Part shown: piece by piece, positions 6,974 to 14,185 of the stretch | Layout: the number at the start of each line of letters is the position of its first letter | Position numbering within the stretch: position 1 is the first letter of the stretch | IMG/VR virus record: IMGVR_UViG_3300032116_001575 | Span: 1-20,679 of that record | Strand: one strand, 5' to 3' | DNA length: 20,679 nt | Source: a virus | Made by a program: the position numbers and the translations under genes | Notes under the pieces: generated by a model | Told to the model about the DNA's origin: nothing | The model's database searches: none | Seen by the model: the letters and a program-made list of their open reading frames with translations, nothing else

Positions 6974-8518
6974 ATGGCAGGCGCATCGATTGCTCTAGCG
7001 CGCAAGAGAAGTGCGCTGAAGGCGGCTCAAAGCATTAAGAAGCAGCCGGAGGTGGTCGTCGAAGAGCCGGTGATCCCGCCTCATGTCCTCAAGGCGAGGG
7101 ACAACTTCGGCTACTTCTGCGAACTGATGGGCAAGCCACCGGCTCGCCACATGAAGGAATGGCACCGAGCATTCCTCACTAATCAGAGCAACGAACACCT
7201 GCTGGACATTGCAGGGCCCAACACCTGCCTGCTCAGTCCGCGGGGTAGCGCGAAGAGCACGGTGCTGGGCCTGCTGCTGGGGTGGCTGATTGGCAGGCAC
7301 GCGTTGGCGAAGAAGCTGCTGCGGATCCTGTACGTCTCCTACAACGTCGACGTTGCGCGCAATAAAAGCGCTGCGATCAAAAACCTGATCCTCTCGAGGG
7401 AATACCAGGAGATCTTCCCGTGTGTCCGTCTATCCAAAACCAGGACATCAGATGAGTTGTGGAGCATCGACTGGGACTTCGCCGAGGTGGATGTTCGCGG
7501 TGAGGATGCGTTCACCATCGCCTGCGCTGGCCTGAAGGGCACGATCACCTCGAAGCGAAGCTCGTTGATTGTGGTCGATGACGCCATCAAAAGCGCGGCG
7601 TCGATCGCGAACCCCGACATCCGCCGGGAGATGGAGACGAACTGGACGAACGTGATTGTGCCGACGATGTTCCAAGGCGCGCGCGCCATCGCCCTGGGCA
7701 CGCGGTTCCATTTTGATGATCTGTTCGCGACCATCTTCACCGAAAAGAAGGGCTGGAAAACGGTCGTCCAGTCGGCCCTGCGCTACGACGAGGACGGCCG
7801 GCCCAAGTCCTACTGGCCTGAGATGTGGTCGACGAAGTACCTGCTGAAGCTCCAGCACGACGACCGCATTGCTTTCTCATACCAGTACTTGAACCAGCCG
7901 GTGCGATCCACCGAGCTGGGTGTGAGCCCCGAGCTGTTCGTGCGCGGTGAGGTGCCTGAGACCTACGACATGGTGGGCGTCGGCATCGACCTCTCGGCGG
8001 GGATGAGCGAGCGCAATGACTGGACTGTCTTCACCCTGGCTGGCCGCGTTGACGATAAGTGCTACATCATTGATTACAGGCGCATGCGCTCGATGGGCAA
8101 CATCGAGAAGGTGGAAGCGTTGTGCGAGCTGTTGATGGAGTGGAACCTGCTTGCCACCAACGACGATGGTCAGTACTTTCCGACAAACTCACCGGTCACG
8201 ATCTGGCCTGAAGTCGTGGCATACCAAAAGAGTTTCGAGGGGGACCTCAAGCGGATTCTGTTCAATGAATGGCAGCTGTACAACCTCCACATTTCTCCGG
8301 TGAAGGGTTTCCGCGGGGACAAGCTCGCCAGGCTGCGAGGGATCCTTGGCCTCTTCCAGGCCAAGAAGATCATTTTCAACAAGTACCGCGATTTCAGCTA
8401 CATGATCGACGAGATCACGAACTTTGGCCACAGCCCTCACGACGACTGTGCCGACAGCCTGAACATCGTTGTCCAGGGACTGATGAAGCGCGGGGCTGCG
8501 CAAATCGAATGGACTTAA
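6974..8518 (+). CDS. terL: Terminase large subunit (packaging ATPase-nuclease)
   Basis: The 514-residue protein drives ATP-dependent DNA translocation through the portal and cuts concatemers. The ATPase domain has a Walker A-type loop SPRGSAKS (residues 88-95), hydrophobic strand plus acids LIVVDD (198-203, Walker B) and a coupling-type motif 'ALGTR' (about 240-244). The C-terminal RNase H-like nuclease shows a first acid in GIDLSAG (D339), a candidate middle acid at E413, and a terminal 'PHDDCADSL' (489-496, D490/D491/D494). Length is normal and the domains look intact. The basic N-terminus (residues 1-40) is probably a flexible tail. It ends nine bases before the portal gene, the standard order for tailed phages. 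Confidence 0.93.
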   Translation: MAGASIALARKRSALKAAQSIKKQPEVVVEEPVIPPHVLKARDNFGYFCELMGKPPARHMKEWHRAFLTNQSNEHLLDIAGPNTCLLSPRGSAKSTVLGLLLGWLIGRHALAKKLLRILYVSYNVDVARNKSAAIKNLILSREYQEIFPCVRLSKTRTSDELWSIDWDFAEVDVRGEDAFTIACAGLKGTITSKRSSLIVVDDAIKSAASIANPDIRREMETNWTNVIVPTMFQGARAIALGTRFHFDDLFATIFTEKKGWKTVVQSALRYDEDGRPKSYWPEMWSTKYLLKLQHDDRIAFSYQYLNQPVRSTELGVSPELFVRGEVPETYDMVGVGIDLSAGMSERNDWTVFTLAGRVDDKCYIIDYRRMRSMGNIEKVEALCELLMEWNLLATNDDGQYFPTNSPVTIWPEVVAYQKSFEGDLKRILFNEWQLYNLHISPVKGFRGDKLARLRGILGLFQAKKIIFNKYRDFSYMIDEITNFGHSPHDDCADSLNIVVQGLMKRGAAQIEWT

Positions 8519-8527
8519 ACTAGATCC

Positions 8528-10750
8528 ATGAGCCAACCCAAAACCGAGCGTTTTCGCCGCATCCTTGAGGCCGCGCGCAAGCGTGATGGTACGGCTGGTG
8601 TTGACACGATGGTGGTCAACTCGCATCTCGCGCAGATGCGGCTATTCATGCTGCGCCAGGGTCTGGAGTTCTTCCCTGCGCAGGACACCTTTGGTTTCCG
8701 CAAGAGCTTCCTCGCGGATCTGATCCAGGACAACGAGATCGACGCGCGCCTTGAAGGCATCGTCGATGACTTCCTGCTGGACGGTAAGGGGCTGTGGTAC
8801 TTCCGCCCGGTGCAGGACACCTACCGCTTGATGTGGTTCAGCAAGGAGAACTACCGCGCCTATTACGACGCCGCGGGCCAGCTGGAAGAGGTGGAGCTCA
8901 TCTATAGCTTCACCGTGCGTGATGGCATCGGCGCCATGGGCTCGATTGCCGGTGGCGATGGCGGCTCCCTGCGTTACGTCAAGCTGCAGGTTCGCCGGGA
9001 CACCATCAAGGAATCCATCACGACCGAGAAGCCGAGCTTCGATGCTGGTGTCGCGACCCTGAACTACGCGCCCAACACGACGCGAACGCTGCGAAACAGC
9101 TTGGGATTCATCCCTGCTGTCGAGTCTTTCAACAATATGCGCTCGACTGGCATGGATGCCAGTGGCGAGTTCGATTGGCTCAGCGATCACATCGTGACGC
9201 ACGATGAGCTGATCAAGAATATCCGAGCCAATATCACCTTCTATGGAAACCCGACCTTGGTTTCCAGCCGCCCGAAGCAGGACTTGATCGAGTCGGGCGA
9301 TGGTGACGAGTTTCGTCCGACAATCAGTTCACAGGCCGGCTTCTACGCTGCGAATCGACCCTCGACGCGACTCAGCTCACCTTTGGGCGCCGGCGGTGGT
9401 GGCGGCGGGGTGAAGGTGCCTCGGATTATCGCCAACATCGAGGCCACCGATCGTGTCGCCTACATCACGCCGGACGCGGTGAGCGGCGATCAGAACCTCT
9501 ACGCACGCCAGTACCGCGAGGAGCTGCGCAACGCCATGGGTGGCGTTGACGAGCTGGGCATCAGCTCCGGCGCGACGGCATATGAAGTCAAGTCGCTGTA
9601 TGGCCGGGCTGCGACAACAGCCGCTCGCAAGTGCCGCGGGCTGTTGACCTACGGCCTGTGCAAGCTGCTGGCACTTGTGCTGTTCAACGAAGAAAAGATC
9701 TTCCGCGAATCCTTTGCCGCTGCCGTTGGCCTCGAGGAGCCGCCCGTGCCGTTGCGTGAGGAGTTTGCGGATGCCGAGCAATACCAAGAGGCGGTTGCAG
9801 CATTCCAGGAGGCATACCAGCAATTCGAGCAAGCGCTGGAAGCCCAGATTGCCGAAGCGGTGCAAGCACGTCAGCTTCCGCCCGGTGTGGTTGGGCTGAT
9901 CCCTGACGGCGATCGAAAGATCGAGTGGCGCTGGAAGGGGCCAGTCTTTGAGGATTCCACAGAAGATATACTGAACTCAAGCATTGTTGTGCGCAACCTG
10001 CAGGAGCTCGGTGTTAACAGCATCGAGGCCCTCAGGTACCTCTTCCCGGATAAAACCGACGAAGAGCGCAGCGCAATGCTTAGTGGCTATCCATTCCGAA
10101 TGGCTCAAGCCACGCAGCAAAGCATTGGCACCTTCCTGTCGCTGATTCAAAACATGCGACAGACCCCGCATCCGCAGGCTCCGGACCTCCCCCTGCTGGC
10201 GGATCCCAAGCTCGATTTGACGCCCTACGTCTATCGAGCCCTCGAATTCCTTAAGAGAGAACTGACCTATGCAGGACAGTACAACGATGGCGACGGCAGT
10301 GGCGACCCCGCAGCCCTCGATCCCATCCAGCGTGGCCGCGCCGACCGTGGCCTCCCCGTCGATGCCGCAGGCACCCCAAGCTTCGTACCCGACGGCTCAA
10401 CCCCAGGCTCCGGCTTACTCCCCGGAAGCTCCGGTTTCAGTGCCTCAGGCCAACCCGTGGCAGGCGGCGTACCAGGGTCTGCTCGCCAGCTTGAGCGCGA
10501 CGCCGCAATCCCAGCCCCAGGCGTCCTACTCGGCACCGACCCAACAGGCGGCCCCTACCCCGGCGGCCTACCTGCAAGCACCGGTGAGCTACCAGGCGGC
10601 TCCCTCCGTTACGGCGCCGCTGACCTCAGCATTCCCACAAACGGCGGCCTATTCCCAGGCGATGCCGGCACAGGCGCCGAGCTACAGCAGCGAGCAGAGC
10701 GCAGCCGCGAGCGACGAGTATCTGCAAAGCGTCAGCAGCGAAAGTCTTGA
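8528..10750 (+). CDS. Portal protein with an overlapping low-complexity C-terminal extension
   Basis: The portal is the dodecameric ring at one head vertex through which DNA passes. The call rests on its place just after terL, its size (740 residues) and portal-like features: 'NSLGFIPAVESFNN' followed by 'EFDWLSDHIVTHDELIKN' (about residues 195-230) resembles the SPP1 gp6-type core, with an Ala/Gln/Glu-rich helix further on (about 415-450). A polyglycine stretch (GAGGGGGGVK, about 287-296) is probably a loop. Residues 581-740 are Gly/Pro/Ser-rich and basic at the end. They are encoded by the same DNA as the first 160 codons of the gene at 10269 and look unrelated to the portal fold. No clear ribosome-binding site precedes ATG 8528; TAGATC sits directly before it. 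Confidence 0.85.
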   Translation: MSQPKTERFRRILEAARKRDGTAGVDTMVVNSHLAQMRLFMLRQGLEFFPAQDTFGFRKSFLADLIQDNEIDARLEGIVDDFLLDGKGLWYFRPVQDTYRLMWFSKENYRAYYDAAGQLEEVELIYSFTVRDGIGAMGSIAGGDGGSLRYVKLQVRRDTIKESITTEKPSFDAGVATLNYAPNTTRTLRNSLGFIPAVESFNNMRSTGMDASGEFDWLSDHIVTHDELIKNIRANITFYGNPTLVSSRPKQDLIESGDGDEFRPTISSQAGFYAANRPSTRLSSPLGAGGGGGGVKVPRIIANIEATDRVAYITPDAVSGDQNLYARQYREELRNAMGGVDELGISSGATAYEVKSLYGRAATTAARKCRGLLTYGLCKLLALVLFNEEKIFRESFAAAVGLEEPPVPLREEFADAEQYQEAVAAFQEAYQQFEQALEAQIAEAVQARQLPPGVVGLIPDGDRKIEWRWKGPVFEDSTEDILNSSIVVRNLQELGVNSIEALRYLFPDKTDEERSAMLSGYPFRMAQATQQSIGTFLSLIQNMRQTPHPQAPDLPLLADPKLDLTPYVYRALEFLKRELTYAGQYNDGDGSGDPAALDPIQRGRADRGLPVDAAGTPSFVPDGSTPGSGLLPGSSGFSASGQPVAGGVPGSARQLERDAAIPAPGVLLGTDPTGGPYPGGLPASTGELPGGSLRYGAADLSIPTNGGLFPGDAGTGAELQQRAERSRERRVSAKRQQRKS

Positions 10751-11267
10751 AGTTCTCCAGCACTTCGGCGCTGAAGCCCCTGCCCTGCTGAATCGCTACG
10801 CCTGCGTCGTCGAGGACGCTCTCCTCGCCCAGGCCCAGCAGACCGCTCAGGCTCTGCAGCAAATCCAGGCCATCCAGGGTCAACTGCAGAACTCACACAC
10901 CGTGATCGAGGCTGCCGCTGAGGACAATGCCGCGTATCACACCCTGCTGACCAATCCCGAGATCCTCGCTGAGTACGTCAACGAGTTCTTCGGTCCCGAA
11001 GGTCCCTACCCCACCGAGCTTCCCCAGGATCGCCTGGCCGCTGAGGTTGCCGCGAACGAGCGTCGCTTTGCTCCCCCGGCTGCGACCTATCAGCGCCCGC
11101 AAATGGAAATGCCCGCTCCCGACGTGCAGGCAACCAATGGCGGCGGTGATGATTTCTGGGCCACCTTCTCTGCCATCAGCGAGCGCAATCCCGCCGCTGC
11201 ATGGCAGATGCTGAGCCAGGCTTCCCCCGAAGCGCTGCGCAGCAAGGTGCTGATATCTGAAGGCTGA
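10269..11267 (+). CDS. Putative scaffold/internal head protein, first half overlapping the portal gene
   Basis: This 332-residue frame starts at ATG 10269 inside the portal gene, in the +1 frame relative to it, after a weak GAGAGA site (about 10255-10260). Residues 1-140 are Pro/Ala/Gln/Ser/Tyr-rich with irregular repeats (such as PQA.SY, QAPAYSPEAP, QQAAPTPAAY). Residues about 155-240 are an acidic, Gln-rich helical region; the end is mixed helical. An acidic/Gln helical protein between the portal and later head genes is the usual position of a scaffold. Both frames lack stops over 482 bases. The region outside the overlap (10751-11267) is clearly coding in this frame, so the gene is real; only the exact start is uncertain. 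It is not a protease: no Ser/His/Asp motif is seen. Confidence 0.72.
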   Translation: MQDSTTMATAVATPQPSIPSSVAAPTVASPSMPQAPQASYPTAQPQAPAYSPEAPVSVPQANPWQAAYQGLLASLSATPQSQPQASYSAPTQQAAPTPAAYLQAPVSYQAAPSVTAPLTSAFPQTAAYSQAMPAQAPSYSSEQSAAASDEYLQSVSSESLEVLQHFGAEAPALLNRYACVVEDALLAQAQQTAQALQQIQAIQGQLQNSHTVIEAAAEDNAAYHTLLTNPEILAEYVNEFFGPEGPYPTELPQDRLAAEVAANERRFAPPAATYQRPQMEMPAPDVQATNGGGDDFWATFSAISERNPAAAWQMLSQASPEALRSKVLISEG

Positions 11268-11282
11268 GGCCAGGAGAGCGAG

Positions 11283-11570
11283 ATGGCAAACCTGCCCCCC
11301 GGCCTGCCGGCGCACTTTAATCCCGTCGCTGCTGAACTGAAGGCAGGGCCAGCACCTGCGCAAATGCAGCAATCGCTGCAGCAGGAAGCGACCCGCCAGG
11401 ATGTACGCAACGAAGCGCGCGAAGCCGCAGCGAATGCTCTGGTTCAACGCGCGAAGAAGGCCGTGCAACTTGCTGTTTTGCAGCAAGGAAGTGGCGACCC
11501 TAGGGCTACTCTGCCGGGCCTGACGACAATCGCAGATCGACCGGAGCTCCTGAATAATATCGGGCTCTGA
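11283..11570 (+). CDS. Small Gln/Ala-rich helical protein (95 aa)
   Basis: ATG 11283 is preceded by CAGGAGAG (about 11271-11278), a good ribosome-binding site. The first 25 residues are Pro-rich; residues about 28-67 are an amphipathic Gln/Arg/Ala helix; the rest is short and polar. It lies 15 bases after the scaffold-like gene and probably shares its transcript. Small helical proteins here can be head-completion or scaffold-accessory proteins, but I recognise no family. Confidence 0.6.
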   Translation: MANLPPGLPAHFNPVAAELKAGPAPAQMQQSLQQEATRQDVRNEAREAAANALVQRAKKAVQLAVLQQGSGDPRATLPGLTTIADRPELLNNIGL

Positions 11571-11581
11571 ACGAGGCTGGT

Positions 11582-11587
11582 TAGATT
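11582..11587 (+). promoter_or_regulatory. Candidate -10 element TAGATT
   Basis: TAGATT lies 11 bases after the stop at 11570 and 22 bases before the ATG at 11610. It matches the hexamer upstream of the terminase gene. No -35 match is seen. Confidence 0.4.
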
Positions 11588-11609
11588 AGGGCTACGGCGT
11601 CAAACGTGA

Positions 11610-11933
11610 ATGCGTTTAGCGGGCAGCCCTGAGCTATTCGATGCCCTGGTTCGGCAATATGCCGGCCGGGGCATTCCTCGTGGAGCCGCGCAGCACTTGG
11701 CCGCTGAGATTGCGACAGGCGATCAGCAGGTCGAGAGCAAGCTTGACGCATTCTTTGGTTTGTACGAGTTGCTGCAGTCGAAGGGCTACAGCGAGTCAGC
11801 GGCGCAACATCTGGCCGTTGAAATGATGGAAGGTCGAGAGCCAATGGCGCATTCGACACGTCGCTTTGCTGGCATTTATGGCGATTCATCCCCAGACGCT
11901 GTCATTAGCGACACGCTTGATCGAGGAATTTGA
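11610..11933 (+). CDS. Small protein with an internal duplication (107 aa)
   Basis: ATG 11610 follows a 39-base gap with a TAG hexamer. The protein has a recognisable internal repeat: 'GIPRGAAQHLAAEIATG' (about residues 20-36) and 'GYSESAAQHLAVEMMEG' (about 59-75) share G-x4-AAQHLA-E and similar spacing to a following polar segment, so it probably folds as two small helical units. Its end overlaps the endolysin gene by 56 bases (from ATG 11878) in another frame. No family is recognised. Its place just upstream of the endolysin allows a role in lysis, but it has no membrane segment and so is not a typical holin. Confidence 0.55.
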   Translation: MRLAGSPELFDALVRQYAGRGIPRGAAQHLAAEIATGDQQVESKLDAFFGLYELLQSKGYSESAAQHLAVEMMEGREPMAHSTRRFAGIYGDSSPDAVISDTLDRGI

Positions 11934-13044
11934 AGGGATTGAGCTTCAGGCCTACCTCGATCCAGTCGGCATCCCGACGATTTGCGCTGGGCTGACGCGC
12001 TATCCCAACGGAGAGCCAGTCCGCATGGGTGATGTTTGCGATCACCGCATCTGCAAGCGCCACCTGGAAGAACTGCTGCGCCGTCAATACATACCAGCCA
12101 TGGAATGTATACCAGGCTGGGACAGGCTAGGCCCTAAGCGCCAATCGGTTCTGCTGAGCTTTGCGTGGAATCTCGGTGCAAAGTTCTATGGCAGTGCGGG
12201 GTTTGAGACCATCACCCGAGTCCTGCGCGATGGCGCCTCAAGAGCCGAGATCTATCAGCAGATGCCCCAGGCACTCATGCTGTACGTCAAGGCAGGCGGA
12301 AGGACACTGGCTGGGCTAGTCAATCGTCGCAAGCGCGAAGGCGAAATCTGGCAACAAGAAGACGACGGAACCATGAAATTCATCGCACAACAGGACACGC
12401 TCCTCAAGAAAGCGGCCATCGACAGTCACTACCTCTCTGACGCCGGTAAGCGACCGGTCGCCAAAGGGGAGTTACTGGCAATCAGCCGGCTCGATGAAAT
12501 CCCCGGCGACAGTCACGCCTGGGTGTCACTCAACGGGAGCGGCGAGCGTTGGGCGCTGTTCATGCCCCACTGGCTCGAGGAGCAAGCCAAGCCTGCACCA
12601 GCAGCTGCACCCAAGATTAACTGGAATGACTTTAGCTGCCCGGTCGGGAAATACATCACGGTCGGCGAGGTGCTGCAATATGACGCGCGCCGCAAGCCCA
12701 AAGCAGGCAGCGCGGAAGAGAAAGCCATCATTGAGGTGTGCAAGCAATTTGATGCGATCCGCTCGGCATGGGCCGGCCCCATCGGTATCACCAGTGGTTA
12801 TCGCCCGGAGCCGATCAATAGCCAGGTGGGCGGCGTACCAGGGAGTTATCACGTCAAAGGAATGGCGCTTGATATCTATCCCATCGGCGAATCCCTGCAA
12901 CGCTTTCATGAATGGCTCGTGCAGCGCTGGAGCGGAGGGTACGGCGACGGACGACCAAAGGGATTCATCCATATCGATACACGCAATAACGGAAAGTTCA
13001 GCCCCCGCGCTGGAGTCAGACCAGCAGCAATCTGGGATTACTGA
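11878..13044 (+). CDS. Bifunctional endolysin: GH24 lysozyme plus M15 peptidase
   Basis: I chose ATG 11878 (388 residues) over TTG 11866. Residues about 10-160 are a T4-type lysozyme domain: E19, D28 and T34 have exactly the 9- and 6-residue spacing of the T4 lysozyme E11/D20/T26 triad, and 'GLVNRRKREGEIW' matches the family's end. Residues about 165-235 may form an SH3-like binding domain. Residues about 250-388 are an M15 zinc peptidase: 'SYHVKGMALDIYP' supplies H325 and D332 and 'GFIHIDTR' supplies H365. The segment from 'TVGEVLQYDARRKP' to 'GPIGITSGYRPEPINSQVGGV' is like M15 peptidases of cyanobacteria. It would cut both glycan and peptide bonds of peptidoglycan. No signal peptide is seen, so a holin elsewhere is expected. 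Confidence 0.92.
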   Translation: MAIHPQTLSLATRLIEEFEGIELQAYLDPVGIPTICAGLTRYPNGEPVRMGDVCDHRICKRHLEELLRRQYIPAMECIPGWDRLGPKRQSVLLSFAWNLGAKFYGSAGFETITRVLRDGASRAEIYQQMPQALMLYVKAGGRTLAGLVNRRKREGEIWQQEDDGTMKFIAQQDTLLKKAAIDSHYLSDAGKRPVAKGELLAISRLDEIPGDSHAWVSLNGSGERWALFMPHWLEEQAKPAPAAAPKINWNDFSCPVGKYITVGEVLQYDARRKPKAGSAEEKAIIEVCKQFDAIRSAWAGPIGITSGYRPEPINSQVGGVPGSYHVKGMALDIYPIGESLQRFHEWLVQRWSGGYGDGRPKGFIHIDTRNNGKFSPRAGVRPAAIWDY

Positions 13045-13050
13045 GCTCGT

Positions 13051-13056
13051 TAGACT
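13051..13056 (+). promoter_or_regulatory. Candidate -10 element TAGACT
   Basis: TAGACT lies six bases after the endolysin stop and 32 bases before ATG 13089. It is identical to the hexamer at 823-828, and both are preceded by CGT. Confidence 0.4.
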
Positions 13057-13088
13057 TGCTTTAACGCGTAGACACCTGGCGAGCACAC

Positions 13089-13538
13089 ATGGCCGTCATC
13101 GACAAGATCAATCGCAAAGGTATTGACGGCAAGCGGGTGATCACGGGACCCGCCGAGCTGGTCGGCCCTAAGTCAGGTGATACCAAGAGCGATTTCGCTC
13201 GACTCAGTGGCATTCGCGGCTCGGTTGATCAGTACGAAATCACTGATGGCGCTGGAACCAATGCCGGCGCCTATACCGTGACTGTGCGGCCCTACAGCGA
13301 GAACGGCTTCACCCAATCGCATCGCGCCGTTGGGGAGATCGCAGTGCTGCGCCAGATCGACGGCACTGCCACCCCCTTGGCAAGTATTGGCTGCCTGGGC
13401 CGGAAGAAGCCCGCTAACGGTGCGGCGGCAGTCATACTGGGCCCCTTTACCGTGCTCGCCGGTGATCGCCTCTGGGTGGTTGTCGAGCGCAAGGATCACT
13501 CGACGCTGAAGTATCAGCTCGAGGTGGACTTCGTCTGA
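13089..13538 (+). CDS. Beta-rich structural protein (149 aa), unknown role
   Basis: ATG 13089 follows a 44-base gap with a TAG hexamer; the upstream GGCGAG is a weak ribosome-binding site. The first 45 residues are basic and polar; the rest alternates short hydrophobic strands with Gly/Asp turns (YTVTVRPY, GEIAVLRQI, AAAVILGPFTV, RLWVVVERK, LKYQLEVDF), predicting a beta-sandwich. Such folds are common in phage decoration, tail or fibre proteins. I recognise no family. It is the last plus-strand gene before the inverted block and ends at a pair of competing hairpins. Confidence 0.6.
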   Translation: MAVIDKINRKGIDGKRVITGPAELVGPKSGDTKSDFARLSGIRGSVDQYEITDGAGTNAGAYTVTVRPYSENGFTQSHRAVGEIAVLRQIDGTATPLASIGCLGRKKPANGAAAVILGPFTVLAGDRLWVVVERKDHSTLKYQLEVDFV

Positions 13539-13573
13539 TACCTGGCAGGTATTGGCTACAGCCCCAATACCTG
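13538..13573. terminator. Alternative hairpins between convergent genes
   Basis: ATACCTG (13538-13544) can pair with CAGGTAT (13546-13552), while CAGGTATTGG (13546-13555) pairs perfectly over 10 bp with CCAATACCTG (13564-13573) across an 8-base loop. The longer hairpin sits four bases from the end of the convergent minus-strand gene, and the stop codon of the plus-strand gene ends at 13538. Neither strand has a T-run after the stem, so this may be a factor-dependent terminator or a 3'-end stabiliser for both transcripts. Confidence 0.45.
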
Positions 13574-13577
13574 AGCG

Positions 13578-13709
13578 TTACTTGCCTTGGCCGCGGCTGA
13601 GCTTGCGGCCGTGGCTGGCCTTGCTGCGGCGGCCCTGTCCTTGGCGCGTGAGCTTTTCGACGGGCTCTTTGTGGACGGCGCCGGTCGGGGATTTCTTGGG
13701 CTTAACCAT
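13578..13709 (-). CDS. Small Lys/Arg/Gly-rich protein (43 aa), easily missed
   Basis: On the minus strand an ATG (13709-13707) shares one base with the TGA of the upstream gene (TGATG), the same coupling seen in many gene pairs here. The 43-residue product is very basic: about a third Lys/Arg, almost no acidic residues, and a C-terminus with 'GQGRRSK' and 'SHGRKLSRGQGK'. The G-Q-G spacing occurs twice. It is too short for standard gene finders. The composition suggests a nucleic-acid-binding or capsid-lining peptide; I recognise no family. The opposite plus-strand frame (13552-13743) is Trp/Arg/Leu-rich in the manner of a shadow, and I prefer the minus-strand gene. Confidence 0.62.
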   Translation of the reverse strand: MVKPKKSPTGAVHKEPVEKLTRQGQGRRSKASHGRKLSRGQGK

Positions 13710-14125
13710 CAGACCAGACGGATCGCAAAAGCGCCGGCGTTGAACTGAACGGTGTCACCAGCCACAACATCAACAGAGGTGGTGAGCTGACCAGAGGCCA
13801 GAAAATTGCCACCGGTGACGGCATCCCAGACGCCGAAGTAGGTCACGGTTGCACTGCCGGCAGCATTCGTCGTGATCTGTACCGAGTTGTTATTAGTGAT
13901 CTGGAAGCCGCCACCAGGAGCCGATCCGACCGTGCTGAAGGTCGAGGTGGTCACACTCGTGCGGTTGGCGCTGCCGGTGATAGTCGATTGAACATTATTG
14001 TTTGCACCTGCTGTACCGGGGTCACCGGAGTGGAGGCTGACGAAAACAGTCGAAAGCGCAGTCGGGAAGGTCGTGCCTTTGATCCAAATCAGAATTTTGT
14101 CGGCAAGATACTGGGAAAACGCCAT
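13709..14125 (-). CDS. Phage structural protein, tail-fibre-like family (138 aa)
   Basis: The minus-strand ATG has AAGGA just upstream. The layout matches a widespread group of small phage structural proteins often annotated as tail fibre or capsid-fibre proteins: an N-terminal helix (MAFSQYLADKILIWIKG), a strand with 'VFVSLHSGDPG' (residues 27-37), a Ser/Thr/Gly-rich middle, then 'FGVWDAVTGGNFLASGQL' (97-114) and a beta-rich end. In related proteins the 'fGifDA.tGGnlL..G.L' region is the most conserved part. It is predicted to be a beta-sandwich on the virion surface. Its TGA overlaps the next start (TGATG). A TAGAAT hexamer lies 33 bases upstream on the same strand. Confidence 0.7.
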   Translation of the reverse strand: MAFSQYLADKILIWIKGTTFPTALSTVFVSLHSGDPGTAGANNNVQSTITGSANRTSVTTSTFSTVGSAPGGGFQITNNNSVQITTNAAGSATVTYFGVWDAVTGGNFLASGQLTTSVDVVAGDTVQFNAGAFAIRLV

Positions 14126-14158
14126 GTCCTTATTGGACCATTCGCGGGCAATGAATCG

Positions 14159-14164
14159 ATTCTA
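14159..14164 (-). promoter_or_regulatory. Candidate -10 element TAGAAT on the minus strand
   Basis: On the minus strand TAGAAT (14164 to 14159) lies in the 60-base gap between the genes ending at 14186 and starting at 14125, 33 bases before the latter's ATG. It follows the gene's strand, which supports a promoter role for this hexamer family. Confidence 0.5.
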
Positions 14165-14185
14165 GGTAAGGCGAGTCATGGCTTA

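Noticed and set aside
13552-13743. Plus-strand frame of 63 codons between the convergent genes
   Set aside because: It lies opposite the coupled 43-residue gene and the end of the fibre-like gene; its Trp/Arg/Leu-rich composition is typical of a shadow frame and it lacks a ribosome-binding site.
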